A stretch of DNA of 64,000 nucleotides from Panacagrimonas sp052386745 (GCA_052386745.1 JBQTJW010000003.1:1-64000), one strand, 5' to 3'; positions 1 through 11,059 are shown, counted from the stretch's first letter. Translations and numbers: made by a program. Notes: a model not told the origin generated them from the letters alone.

Positions 1-178
1 TGCGGGCCAGATTGGAGACGAACTGCACCGCCGCGAAAAGCGGCACCGCTTCGACCGGCGCGAAGCCCGCCGCGAACAGCACCGCAATCAGCACCGTGCC
101 GCCGCCCAGGCCGGCGACACCGGACAAAGTGCTGGTGGCGAAGGCGGCGGCGATCAGGGCTGCATCGAGCGGCGTCAT
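1..178 (-). CDS. TauE/SafE-family membrane permease, N-terminal part (runs off the window)
   Basis: The reverse strand reads into the window edge from an ATG at 176-178, giving 59 residues that begin MTPLDAALIAAAFATSTLSG and continue into a Gly-rich VAGLGGGTVL helix and a second hydrophobic stretch. Short hydrophobic N-terminal helices with a GxGGG turn are typical of TauE/SafE (DUF81) permeases, which export sulfite, sulfonates or related organic anions. The start lies only 8 bases after the duplicated mgtE tail, and no clear Shine-Dalgarno is visible, so translation may be coupled to something upstream. Most of the protein lies outside the window, so substrate cannot be judged. Confidence 0.7.
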   Translation of the reverse strand, partial: MTPLDAALIAAAFATSTLSGVAGLGGGTVLIAVLFAAGFAPVEAVPLFAAVQFVSNLAR

Positions 179-193
179 TTCTGATTCAGAGAC

Positions 194-240
194 CCAGGAC
201 CGTAGCCAGCGTCAGCATCAGGCCCATGCCGGCGATGTCG
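194..240. repeat. 47-bp direct repeat, distal copy of the mgtE 3' end
   Basis: Bases 194-240 are identical to 337-383, which encode the last residues of MgtE (IAGMGLMLTLATVL). The copy keeps an in-frame stop shortly after the repeat. It lies between mgtE and the TauE-like gene and appears to be a local duplication of coding sequence, not a gene. Confidence 0.9.
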
Positions 241-336
241 CGGCCCGAGCCCTCTGTCGAGGGACCCCTTGCGCAAGCAAGGGGATCGACGGCAAGGCGA
301 GTGGACGCGGACATCGGCGGACTCTGACTCACAGTA
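241..336. repeat. 96-bp spacer with two adjacent hairpins between mgtE-tail copies
   Basis: Between the two 47-bp repeats lie two perfect hairpins. One has a 5-bp stem at 250-254/259-263 (CCCTC/GAGGG). The other has an 8-bp stem at 265-272/277-284 (CCCCTTGC/GCAAGGGG). Neither is followed by a clear T-run, so they could be a weak terminator for mgtE or an inserted palindromic repeat unit. No coding potential is seen. Confidence 0.6.
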
Positions 337-1537
337 CCAGGACCGTAGCCAGCGTCAGCATCAGGCCCATGCCGGCGATGTCGGTCCCCGTGGTCAGGAA
401 AATGCTCGAGGCGGTGGCCGGGTCGGCGCCCAGGCGCTTGAGCAGCAGCGGTGTCATCACGCCGAAGAACCCCGAGGCCATGCAGGCGCCGGTCATGGCC
501 AGGCAGATCACCAGGCCCAGAATCATTGGATTGCCCTCCGCGGCCGCGCCGCCCGAGGTGGTCCACCACATGGCAGCGCCGGCGACGATGCCGGTGAGAA
601 AGCCGTTCAGCGCGCCCAGCGTCATCTCCTTGGCCAGCAGGCGGCTCACGCGCACGTCGCGGATGTCGCCCAGCGTCAGGCCGCGCAGGGTGATGGCCAG
701 GGTCTGGCAGCCGTTGTTGCCGCTCTGCCCGGCGAGTACCGGCAGGAAGGCTGCGAGCGCAACGATCTGGGCGATGGTGTCCTCGAACATCCCGACCACG
801 AAGGCGGCGAGGAATGCCGTCAGCAGGTTCAGCTGCAGCCAGGGATGACGCAGGCGGAAGGCCTGCCAGAGGCCAGTGGTGACACGCTCCTCCTTGTCGA
901 CGCCGACCATCTGGCCGGACTGGGCGCTGATCTCGATGGCCTGATGTTCGAACAGGCGCCAGCCGCGCACCTGACCGACGATATGCCCATAGCCATCCAG
1001 CACCGGGTACACCGGGTAATGACGATGCACTGCCGCCTTGATGGCGTCGGCCGAGGTCTGGTTGCTGTGGAAGCAGAAAGGATCGCGCAGCATCACCTCG
1101 CGCAGCGGCGGGTTGCCCTCGGCCAGCAGCAGATCGCGGATCACCACCATGCCGCAGAGCTTGCCGTGCTCGTCGGTGACGTAGAGATAGGTGATCTGCT
1201 GCGGCGACGGGTGGGCGCGCAGGAAGCGGATGGCCTCGCTGACGCGCACCGTGGCCGGCAGCACGCCGGGTGCCGGCTCCATCAGTTCGGCGACGCTGCC
1301 CGGCACCGCGGGTTGCTCGGCGAGTACCGCATCCGGGTCGGCGCGTAGCGGCTTCGGCAGAAAAGCATCCACTTCCCGTGCGAAAGCGACCGGCAGCTGG
1401 GCGCGGATCTGCGCCACGCGCTCGGCGGTCTCGCGCGCCAGCAGACTGGCGGCATCGCGTGGTACGCGGCTACTCACTGCGCGCAGCAGATCGAGCGTTT
1501 CCTTGATCGACGACGGGGGCTTCGAGTCGGGTTCCAT
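329..1537 (-). CDS. mgtE: MgtE-family magnesium transporter with CBS pair
   Basis: This 402-residue protein has a short N-terminal helical region (about 1-75), a CBS-domain pair (about 85-215; YLYVTDEHGKLCGMV and YPVYPVLDGYGHIVGQV) and a five-helix membrane domain (about 235-402) with the conserved AAFLPVLAGQSGNNGCQT pore segment. MgtE proteins conduct Mg2+ across the inner membrane, with the CBS and N domains closing the gate when cytosolic Mg2+ is high. The N domain looks shorter than in typical members of about 450 residues. The ATG at 1537 is preferred over one 17 codons upstream because GGAG sits about 6 bases before it. The 3' end is duplicated downstream (194-240). Confidence 0.9.
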   Translation of the reverse strand: MEPDSKPPSSIKETLDLLRAVSSRVPRDAASLLARETAERVAQIRAQLPVAFAREVDAFLPKPLRADPDAVLAEQPAVPGSVAELMEPAPGVLPATVRVSEAIRFLRAHPSPQQITYLYVTDEHGKLCGMVVIRDLLLAEGNPPLREVMLRDPFCFHSNQTSADAIKAAVHRHYPVYPVLDGYGHIVGQVRGWRLFEHQAIEISAQSGQMVGVDKEERVTTGLWQAFRLRHPWLQLNLLTAFLAAFVVGMFEDTIAQIVALAAFLPVLAGQSGNNGCQTLAITLRGLTLGDIRDVRVSRLLAKEMTLGALNGFLTGIVAGAAMWWTTSGGAAAEGNPMILGLVICLAMTGACMASGFFGVMTPLLLKRLGADPATASSIFLTTGTDIAGMGLMLTLATVLVL

Positions 1538-1634
1538 ACGCCACTCCGGTGAACAGGCGTGACTGTAGCCGCATGCGCCCGTTGACAAAACCCGGATGCT
1601 GCGCAGACTGCGCGCCGGTCATCGGGGATTTCGC

Positions 1635-2261
1635 ATGAAGCTCTACGGCATGAAGGGTTCCGGCAATTGCTGGAAGCCCGCTACTCTCATGCAGCAACTG
1701 GGCATGGCGTTCGACTGGGTGGAGATCGATATTCTCAAGGGCGAGTCGCGCACGCCGGCCTACCTGGCGCTCAATGCCAACGGCAAGGTGCCGCTGCTGG
1801 AAGTCGGAGCGGGGCACTACCTGGCCGAGTCCAACGCCATGCTCTGTTACCTCGCCGAAGGCACGCCGCTGTTGCCGACCGCGCGCTGGGCACGCGCCAA
1901 GGTTCTGGAATGGCTGTTCTTCGAGCAGTATTCGCACGAGCCCTACATCGCCACCGTGCGCTACTGGGTGTACATCCGCGGTGAGCGGGAGCGCTTCGCG
2001 GACAAGATCGCCGAAGCGATGCCGCGCGGCGAGGCGGCACTCGGGGTGATGGAAGCGCAACTGGCGCGAACGCCCTTTCTCGCCGGCGACTACAGCATCG
2101 CCGACATCGCCCTGTTCGCCTACACGCATGTGGCCGACGAGGGTGGCTATTCACTGGACGCCTATCCGAATCTGCGCGCCTGGCTCGCCCGGGTGGCCAC
2201 GCAGCCCGGGTTCATCCCCATGCGTGCAGACGCCGTCCACCGTCCACTGATTTCACATTGA
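1635..2261 (+). CDS. glutathione S-transferase family protein
   Basis: This 208-residue cytosolic GST has an N-terminal thioredoxin-like domain (1-77). It opens MKLYGMKGSGNCWK, with the catalytic-type Ser/Asn/Cys cluster near residues 8-11, the cis-Pro motif NGKVPLLE, and the glutathione-binding ESNAML segment. An all-helical C-terminal domain follows, with the LAGDYSIADIALF N-capping box. Such enzymes conjugate glutathione to electrophiles; the substrate is unknown. The frame is open upstream to 1596, but the GST fold begins exactly at the ATG at 1635. It stands alone, divergent from mgtE. Confidence 0.85.
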   Translation: MKLYGMKGSGNCWKPATLMQQLGMAFDWVEIDILKGESRTPAYLALNANGKVPLLEVGAGHYLAESNAMLCYLAEGTPLLPTARWARAKVLEWLFFEQYSHEPYIATVRYWVYIRGERERFADKIAEAMPRGEAALGVMEAQLARTPFLAGDYSIADIALFAYTHVADEGGYSLDAYPNLRAWLARVATQPGFIPMRADAVHRPLISH

Positions 2262-2331
2262 TTTGTCGACGCGGTTGGCGGCGCGCCCGCCGCCACCTAC
2301 ACTCCATGCCAGTTCAACCGGGAGTCGCGGC

Positions 2332-2757
2332 ATGGGCATGGTCAATGAGTTCAAGCAGTTCGCGATGCGCGGCAATGTCATCGATCTCGCAGTCGGCGTT
2401 GTCATCGGCGCCGCTTTCGGCTAGATCGTGTCGAGTCTGGTGGCCGATCTGTTCATGCCGGTGCTGGGCCTGATCGTCGGCGGCCTCGATTTCTCCGATC
2501 TGGCCGTCACTCTCAAGCCGGCAGTCGGATCCGGCGACGCGGCCACCGGCGGTACACCAGCGGTGCTGTTCGCCTATGGCCGGTTCATCCAGTCGGTGTT
2601 CGACTTCGTCATCGTCGCTTTCGCCATTTTCCTGTTCATCAAGGCGCTCAATGCCGCGCAGCGCAAGCAGGAGCAGGCCGCGCCGCCGCCCGCACCCAGC
2701 AACGAGGAAAAGCTGCTGGCCGAAATCCGCGATCTGCTCGGGGGCAGGCGGCGGTAG
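2332..2757 (+). pseudogene. mscL: large-conductance mechanosensitive channel MscL, broken by an amber codon at position 31
   Basis: Translation from the ATG at 2332 gives MGMVNEFKQFAMRGNVIDL followed by AVGVVIGAAFG, then TAG at 2422-2424. The same frame continues IVSSLVADLFMPVLGLIVGG through the second membrane helix (VFDFVIVAFAIFLFIKAL) to the usual basic C-terminus ending LLAEIRDLLGGRRR. Codon 31 is the conserved Lys of E. coli MscL (AFGK-IVSSLVAD), so one A-to-T change (AAG to TAG) explains it. The rest is intact at family length (about 141 codons). TAG is a normal stop elsewhere here, including at this gene's own end, so recoding is unlikely. A sequencing error or a recent nonsense mutation are the alternatives. 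Confidence 0.9.
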
Positions 2758-2889
2758 CAGGCGCTGTCGCACCCGGCCGGGACTCTGGCGGCTGTCAGCT
2801 CGGGGCGCATTCGCTAGACTTTCCCATCTGGCAGCCGGCAGGCGCTGCTGCCGATGATTTTCCGAATCACCTCCAGGAACTCAGAAACG

Positions 2890-4017
2890 ATGCCGGTCAA
2901 GATCGCCGTGCTCAAGGAAACCCGCCCGCACGAGCGCCGCGTGGCGCTGGTGCCGGCCGTGGCCGACAAGCTCATCAAGCTCGGCGCCGAACTGCACCTG
3001 CAATCCGGCGCCGGCGACGCGGTGAAATTGCCGGACAGCGCGTTCAAGAACGTGCGCGCCGCGGCCAATCCGCAGGGGCTGGTGGGTGATGCCGACATCG
3101 TCTGCAGCGTGCAGCCGCCGGGCATCGAGATCGTCGAGGCGATGAAGGAGGGCGCGATCCTGCTGTCCTTCGTCTACGCGCACAAGGAAATCGAACTGGT
3201 CAAGCGTCTGCGTGACCGGAAGATCACCTGCCTGGCGATGGAGCTGGTTCCGCGCATCACCCGCGCTCAGGCGATGGACGCGATGTCCTCGCAGATGGCC
3301 CTGGCCGGCTACTACGCCGCCCTGATGGGCGCGACGCACCTGGCGCGCATTCTGCCGATGATGACCACGGCGGTCGGTTCGATCCGCCCGGCCAAGTGTC
3401 TGGTGATGGGCCTGGGCGTGGCCGGCCTGCAGGCGCTGGCGACCGCGCGACGTCTGGGGGCGATGACCGAGGGCTATGACGTGCGTCCCGAGACCAAGGA
3501 GCAGGCCGAATCGCTGGGTGCCAAGTTCGTCGACACCGGTGTCGATGCACGCGGCGCCGGCGGCTACGCGCGGGAACTCACGTCGCAGGAGAAAGACAAG
3601 ATCGCCGCAGTCGTGACCAAGCACATTCAATCAGCCGATCTGATCATCACCACGGCGGCGATTCCCGGGCGGCCTTCGCCCAAGCTGATCTCCAGGGCCC
3701 AGGTCGATGGCATGAAGGCCGGCGCGGTCATCATTGACCTTGCGGCCGAAGGCGGCGGCAACTGCGAGTACACGGTGCCGGGCGAGACGGTGCAGATCGG
3801 CCAGGTGTCGGTGGTCGGCCCGCTCAACGTGCCCTCGATGCTGGGCGAGCACGCCAGCGAGCTGTACGCCAAGAACCAGTTCAATCTGATCGAGCTGTTC
3901 GTCAAGAGCGGTGTGATCAGCATCGACTGGACCGATGAGGTGCTCGCCAAGAGCTGCCTGACGCATGCCGGCGAGATCAGGAACGAGGCGGCGAAGAAGG
4001 CAGCTGAACAGATGTGA
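2890..4017 (+). CDS. pntA1: NAD(P) transhydrogenase subunit alpha part 1 (PntA1)
   Basis: This 375-residue protein is the soluble NAD(H)-binding dI domain of proton-translocating transhydrogenase. It has the alanine-dehydrogenase/PNT N-domain (PVKIAVLKETRPHERRVAL), the RQD-loop region, and a Rossmann nucleotide site with VMGLGVAGLQALATA near residue 170. The complex uses the proton gradient to drive hydride transfer from NADH to NADP+. Here alpha is split into two polypeptides, as in Rhodospirillum, and the membrane part is the next gene. The ATG at 2890 matches the family N-terminus; the frame is open 12 codons further upstream without homology. Confidence 0.95.
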   Translation: MPVKIAVLKETRPHERRVALVPAVADKLIKLGAELHLQSGAGDAVKLPDSAFKNVRAAANPQGLVGDADIVCSVQPPGIEIVEAMKEGAILLSFVYAHKEIELVKRLRDRKITCLAMELVPRITRAQAMDAMSSQMALAGYYAALMGATHLARILPMMTTAVGSIRPAKCLVMGLGVAGLQALATARRLGAMTEGYDVRPETKEQAESLGAKFVDTGVDARGAGGYARELTSQEKDKIAAVVTKHIQSADLIITTAAIPGRPSPKLISRAQVDGMKAGAVIIDLAAEGGGNCEYTVPGETVQIGQVSVVGPLNVPSMLGEHASELYAKNQFNLIELFVKSGVISIDWTDEVLAKSCLTHAGEIRNEAAKKAAEQM

Positions 4018-4110
4018 TTCGGGATTGGGAATTCGGGATTCGTGAACCGCCCGACTTTTCCACCACGAATCCCCAATCTCCAATCCCTAGTCCCCAATTC
4101 CGGATTTCAA
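4018..4110. repeat. GGGATT-type imperfect palindromic repeat inside the pnt operon
   Basis: The gap between pntA1 and pntA2 is filled by a G-rich left arm (GGGATTGGGAATTCGGGATT) and a matching C-rich right arm (CACGAATCCCCAATC and further CCAATCC units), which would fold into a long stem-loop. Similar GGGATTGGG/GGGATTCG units are common dispersed intergenic repeats in Xanthomonadaceae. It may affect mRNA stability between the subunits; this is inferred. Confidence 0.75.
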
Positions 4111-4416
4111 ATGGAAATCACCACCGTCCTCACCGGCTTCGTCGCCCTCTACATCTTCATGCTCGCTGCCTTCACCGGCTACGAGATCATCGGCCGTGTG
4201 CCGGCGATCCTGCACACGCCGCTGATGTCGGGCAGCAATTTCGTACACGGGATCGTCGTGGTCGGCGCGATGTATGCGCTGCTCAATGCCAGCAGCGTCA
4301 TCGAGCAGGCCATCGGCTTCTTCGGCGTGCTGCTGGGCGCCGGCAATGCGGCTGGCGGCTACGTCGTCACCGAACGCATGCTGGAAATGTTCAAGTCGAG
4401 CGACAATAAGAAGTGA
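4111..4416 (+). CDS. pntA2: NAD(P) transhydrogenase subunit alpha part 2 (PntA2)
   Basis: This 101-residue membrane protein corresponds to the first part of the dII domain of transhydrogenase. It has three to four hydrophobic segments: TVLTGFVALYIFMLAAFTGY, NFVHGIVVVGAMYALL and AIGFFGVLLGAGNAAGGYVV. It joins PntB in the inner membrane to form the proton channel and docks PntA1. The ATG at 4111 is chosen because residues encoded upstream come from the repeat element and lack homology. Separate repeats on both sides separate it from pntA1 and pntB, an unusual spacing for a three-subunit operon. Confidence 0.93.
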   Translation: MEITTVLTGFVALYIFMLAAFTGYEIIGRVPAILHTPLMSGSNFVHGIVVVGAMYALLNASSVIEQAIGFFGVLLGAGNAAGGYVVTERMLEMFKSSDNKK

Positions 4417-4418
4417 CC

Positions 4419-4495
4419 GTCATGCCCGCGCAGGCGGGCATCCAGTTTCACGTCGTCGGAAAGAAACACTGGATTCCCGCCTATGCGGGAATGAC
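4419..4495. repeat. 77-bp inverted-repeat element between pntA2 and pntB
   Basis: A left arm beginning GTCATGCCCGCGCAGGCGGG at 4419 and a right arm ending CCCGCCTATGCGGGAATGAC at 4495 are near-perfect reverse complements of about 28 bp, each containing its own small CCCGC/GCGGG hairpin. The loop between them is about 22 bp. This GTCATTCCCGC...GCGGGAATGAC design is a widespread proteobacterial dispersed palindrome or MITE-like unit. It ends about 17 bp before pntB. Confidence 0.85.
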
Positions 4496-4512
4496 AAATC
4501 AAGAGAACGCCC

Positions 4513-5937
4513 ATGAACCCTCAGCTGCTCATCGACCTCTCCGCCCTGGTCGCCTCCTTCCTGTTCATCTACGGTCTCAAGCGCATGTCCTCGCCGGTGA
4601 CGGCGCGCAGCGGCATCGTGGTGGCGGGTTACGGTATGGCCATCGCCACGCTCGCGGCCTTTCTCTATGTGTTCGACGTGCAGGAGGCCGCCAAGCCGAA
4701 TCTGACGGTGAACGTCGCGCTCGCCGTGATCGCGCTCGCCATCGGTCTGGGCTGGGCCTGGTGGTCCGGCAAGCGCGTGGCGATGACGGCGATGCCGCAG
4801 ATGGTGGCGCTGTACAACGGCATGGGCGGCGGCGCGGCGGCAGCCATCGGCGCGGTGGAACTGCTCAAGACCGGCGCTGCGCACTCGCCGGTGGCGCTGG
4901 TGGTGACCATCATCGGCTCGCTGATCGGCGCGATCTCCTTGAGCGGCTCGCTGATCGCCTGGGCCAAGCTCGACGGCCGCATCAACGGCACTTGGCGCAT
5001 CAAGGGTCAGCAACTGCTCAATGGCACGGTGTTCCTCGCCACGCTCGCGCTCGGACTGGCGATCGTGTTCCACTGGCATGGCCACGCGCCGCCCGCCGTC
5101 ACCGGCGCTTTCTTCCTGTTGGCGCTGGTCTTTGGCGTGCTCATGACGATGCCCATCGGCGGCGCCGACATGCCGGTGGTGATCTCGCTCTACAACGCTT
5201 TTACCGGTCTGGCCGTCGGCTTCGAGGGCTATGTGCTACAGAATCCGGCGCTGATGATCGCCGGCATGGTGGTGGGCTCCGCCGGCACCCTGCTGACCCT
5301 GCTGATGGCCAGGGCCATGAACCGCAGCGTCGCCAACGTGATCTTCAGCAACTTCGGCGCCAGCGGGGATGAGCAGCAGGGCGAGATCAAGGGCAGCCAG
5401 AAGCCCGCCGAGGCGGGCGACGCCGCGATCAACATGCGCTATGCCAGCAAGGTCATCATCGCTCCCGGCTACGGCCTGGCGGTGGCGCAGGCGCAGCACA
5501 AGCTCTACGAGTTCGTCAAACAGTTGCAGGATGCCGGCGTGGAGGTGAAATTCGCCATCCATCCGGTGGCCGGGCGCATGCCCGGGCACATGAACGTGCT
5601 GCTCGCCGAAGCCGGCGTGCCCTATGACCTGATCTACGACATGGAAGACATCAACGGCGAGTTCAAGGACGCCGATGTGGCCATCGTCATTGGCGCCAAC
5701 GACACCGTGAATCCGGCGGCGCGCAGCAACAAGTCCTCGCCCATCTACGGCATGCCCATCCTCAACGTCGACCAGGCCAAGCAGGTCTACGTGGTCAAGC
5801 GCGGCCAGGGCAAGGGCTACTCCGGCGTGGAGAACGAACTGTTCTTCGCCGACAACACCAACCTCGTCTACGGCGACGCGCAGAAGGTGATGGTGGCCAT
5901 GATCCAGGCGGTGAAGTCGCTGGAAGGCGGGCATTGA
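4513..5937 (+). CDS. pntB: NAD(P) transhydrogenase subunit beta (PntB)
   Basis: This 474-residue protein is the remaining membrane dII domain plus the NADP(H)-binding dIII domain. About nine hydrophobic helices fill residues 1-270, including the MVALYNGMGGGAAAAIGAVE and MPIGGADMPVVISLYN segments. The C-terminal third has the dIII signature VIIAPGYGLAVAQAQHKLYE, HPVAGRMPGHMNVLLAEA and VIGANDTVNPAA. With PntA1/A2 it makes NADPH at the expense of the proton-motive force. The start follows the palindromic repeat directly. Length and motifs are complete. Confidence 0.95.
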   Translation: MNPQLLIDLSALVASFLFIYGLKRMSSPVTARSGIVVAGYGMAIATLAAFLYVFDVQEAAKPNLTVNVALAVIALAIGLGWAWWSGKRVAMTAMPQMVALYNGMGGGAAAAIGAVELLKTGAAHSPVALVVTIIGSLIGAISLSGSLIAWAKLDGRINGTWRIKGQQLLNGTVFLATLALGLAIVFHWHGHAPPAVTGAFFLLALVFGVLMTMPIGGADMPVVISLYNAFTGLAVGFEGYVLQNPALMIAGMVVGSAGTLLTLLMARAMNRSVANVIFSNFGASGDEQQGEIKGSQKPAEAGDAAINMRYASKVIIAPGYGLAVAQAQHKLYEFVKQLQDAGVEVKFAIHPVAGRMPGHMNVLLAEAGVPYDLIYDMEDINGEFKDADVAIVIGANDTVNPAARSNKSSPIYGMPILNVDQAKQVYVVKRGQGKGYSGVENELFFADNTNLVYGDAQKVMVAMIQAVKSLEGGH

Positions 5938-6202
5938 TCGCTCCCGCTGCACGCTCGAACGGCTTTTTTGCCTGACGGGCCTGGATCGTTTTCGACAATT
6001 TTGTGGTGGCTGCTGAAAGCCGTTTCGGTTCGGGACTTGAGCACCCATGCGCTCCAGCCGGCATCGGCGCGCCACTTGCTTGGTCCCAGGTCTACCCGAT
6101 CACGCAAATGGCACCGTGCCGAAGCCCGTCAAGCTATTCGTTGCAACCCATCCCAGGGACCTGGTCTCGCCGGCGAGGCTTTTTCATCCCCGCATTGATC
6201 CC

Positions 6203-7363
6203 ATGGCGAAGACGCACCCGCTTCCGGAACAGGTCGCGCCGATCGAATTGATTGCCACGCCTGCGTCCACCGCCCCGGTCACGCAGGACATCCCCGGCCT
6301 GAACGGGATGCGCGCGATTGCCGTCCTGCTCGTCGTGCTGTTCCACGCGGGTTACAGCCTCGTCCCCGGCACCTTTGGCGTCACCATTTTCTTCGTGCTG
6401 TCGGGTTACCTCATCACCACGCTGCTCCAGCGCGAGCACGCGCGCACGGGCACCCTCTCCTTCTCGCGCTTCTATGCTCGGCGCGCACTGCGCCTGCTTC
6501 CGCCGCTCTATGTTGTGACCCTGCTCTTCGTGGGGGCCGTCCATTTCAGGCTGATATCGGGCGAGGTCGAGCCGGGATGGATTCTGTCCACCCTCTTTTT
6601 CTACGGGAACTATTTCTGGCTGATCATCAGCCCCGAGTCGGGGATGCCGCGTGAGATCCAGCTGGTCTGGTCGCTGGCGGTGGAGGAACATTTCTACCTG
6701 ATCTGGCCGCCGCTGGCGCTGCTTCTGTTTCGCGCAGCACGCCCGCGCCGCAGCATGACGCTGTTTCTGCTGGCTGCAATGGCGGCCGTGCTGGCATGGC
6801 GTTTCATCGTGTATCAGTACCATGGCGCCCCGGCGCTGTATGTTTCGTTCGCTACCGAAACCCGTATCGACAGCCTGCTCGTCGGTTGCTGGCTGGCGAT
6901 GGTGAAAAACCCGCTCGCCGCCGCGCCAGTGAACAAGCTTCAGCCCGCCGATATCGGGTGGCTCGTCGCCAGTGCGTTGTTGCTTGTCGTGCCGCCGCTG
7001 CTGCCCGATACGGACACCAAGCTGCTCTGGGTGTTGTCCACCCATCCCGTCCTGCTGGCGCCGGTTTTCTGGATCCTGGTCGCGCGGCACCGGTTCTGGC
7101 CGTTCACGATGCTGAATCACCCCGTCCTCGACTACATCGGTCGCATCTCCTACACCCTGTACCTCGTCCACTGGGGCGTTGCGAGTGTGGTTCTCCAGCA
7201 TTTCGGTGCCCTGCCCCCCAGTCTGCGGCTGGTTCTCACGCTTGCGGCTTCTATCGCCATTGCCGAGCTGGTCCGCAGGTTCGTGGAGGAACCACTCGCC
7301 GTGGTTCGTCGCCGGCTGTCGATGACGGATACCCGGCCCGCCGCACCGGAGATGCGCGGGTGA
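6203..7363 (+). CDS. acyltransferase 3 family integral membrane protein (OafA/YrhL type)
   Basis: The protein has 386 residues and about ten hydrophobic helices. The catalytic-type histidine lies in helix 1 (GMRAIAVLLVVLFHAGY), followed by TIFFVLSGYLITTLL, the RFYARRALRLLPP motif and LVWSLAVEEHFYLIWP, all diagnostic of Acyltransferase_3. Such proteins O-acylate surface glycans such as O-antigen, exopolysaccharide or peptidoglycan from the inner membrane. The ATG at 6203 is preferred, since the longer open frame upstream has no homology. It stands alone in the gap between pntB and the MoxR gene, so the acceptor is unknown. Confidence 0.88.
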   Translation: MAKTHPLPEQVAPIELIATPASTAPVTQDIPGLNGMRAIAVLLVVLFHAGYSLVPGTFGVTIFFVLSGYLITTLLQREHARTGTLSFSRFYARRALRLLPPLYVVTLLFVGAVHFRLISGEVEPGWILSTLFFYGNYFWLIISPESGMPREIQLVWSLAVEEHFYLIWPPLALLLFRAARPRRSMTLFLLAAMAAVLAWRFIVYQYHGAPALYVSFATETRIDSLLVGCWLAMVKNPLAAAPVNKLQPADIGWLVASALLLVVPPLLPDTDTKLLWVLSTHPVLLAPVFWILVARHRFWPFTMLNHPVLDYIGRISYTLYLVHWGVASVVLQHFGALPPSLRLVLTLAASIAIAELVRRFVEEPLAVVRRRLSMTDTRPAAPEMRG

Positions 7364-7453
7364 TGCAGAACCCGCACGCCTGAGTCCGCTGTTCGAGCGG
7401 ATTGCGCCCGCGCTCCATTAAACTCGGACTTTTCCTTTCGACGAGATTGCGCC

Positions 7454-8296
7454 GTGCGCTTCCAGGGTACCGAGAGTTACGTTGCCACCGACGACCTGAA
7501 AATGGCCATCAACGCCGCCGTGATCCTGCAGCGGCCGCTGCTGGTCAAGGGCGAGCCCGGCACCGGCAAGACGCGCCTGGCGCAGGAGGTGGCGAGCCAG
7601 CTGGGGCTGCCGTATTACGAGTGGCACGTGAAATCCACGACCAAGGCGCAGCAGGGCCTGTACGAGTACGACGCGGTGTCGCGCCTGCGCGACTCGCAGC
7701 TAGGCGATGCCAAGGTGCAGGACATCGGCAACTACATCGTCAAGGGCAAGCTGTGGGAGTGCTTCGAGAGCGACCAGCAGCCGCTGCTGCTGATTGACGA
7801 AATCGACAAGGCCGACATCGAATTCCCCAACGACCTGCTTCGCGAACTCGACCAGATGGCGTTCTACGTCTACGAGACGCGCCAGACCATCAGCGCCAAC
7901 AAGCGGCCGATCATCATCATCACGTCGAACAACGAGAAGGAGTTGCCCGACGCCTTCCTGCGCCGCTGCTTCTTCCACTACATCCGCTTCCCCGACCGGG
8001 ACACGATGCAGAAGATTGTGGACGTGCACTTTCCGAACCTGAAGAAGAACCTGGTCAAGGAAGCCATGGAAGTGTTCTTCGGCCTGCGCGACCTGCCCGG
8101 CCTGAAGAAGAAGCCGTCCACTTCCGAACTGCTCGACTGGCTCAAGCTGCTGCTGGCCGAGGACATCGACCCTTCCGTGCTGCGCGACGCCAGCACCAAG
8201 AAGTCAGTGCCGCCGCTCTACGGCGCGCTGCTCAAGAACGAGCAGGACGTGCACCTGTTTGAACGCATCGCTTTCATGGCGAGGCGCGGTAGCTGA
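7454..8296 (+). CDS. MoxR-family AAA+ ATPase
   Basis: This 280-residue ATPase starts at GTG 7454 (MRFQGTESYVATDDLKMAIN). It has Walker A GEPGTGKT (about residues 36-43), Walker B LLLIDEIDKAD, sensor 1 (IIIITSNNEKELPDAFLRR) and the MoxR helix-2 insert, and covers the family length. MoxR ATPases act as chaperones for metalloenzymes or surface proteins, usually with a VWA-domain partner encoded directly downstream. No VWA gene follows; leuS begins 96 bp later. Either the partner lies elsewhere or it was lost in a rearrangement. Confidence 0.88.
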   Translation: MRFQGTESYVATDDLKMAINAAVILQRPLLVKGEPGTGKTRLAQEVASQLGLPYYEWHVKSTTKAQQGLYEYDAVSRLRDSQLGDAKVQDIGNYIVKGKLWECFESDQQPLLLIDEIDKADIEFPNDLLRELDQMAFYVYETRQTISANKRPIIIITSNNEKELPDAFLRRCFFHYIRFPDRDTMQKIVDVHFPNLKKNLVKEAMEVFFGLRDLPGLKKKPSTSELLDWLKLLLAEDIDPSVLRDASTKKSVPPLYGALLKNEQDVHLFERIAFMARRGS

Positions 8297-8392
8297 GCCG
8301 GGGAGACGAGCCGGGGCCTGATCGCGGGCCGGCGATTAAACTAGGCGGATTGCCGGGGCAGTGTCCCCGGCGCCATTGAATCCGCCTCGCCC

Positions 8393-11055
<2,663 letters not shown>

Positions 11056-11059
<4 letters not shown>

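Noticed and set aside
12..1348. Long rightward open frames opposite mgtE
   Set aside because: GC-rich codon structure of mgtE keeps the antisense strand open; the translations are Arg/Gly/His-rich, lack any family pattern and vanish outside mgtE.
2422..2424. Amber codon in mscL as a recoded amino acid
   Set aside because: TAG terminates mscL itself, lptE, folD, the DUF481 gene and the SDR, so a genome-wide reassignment does not fit.
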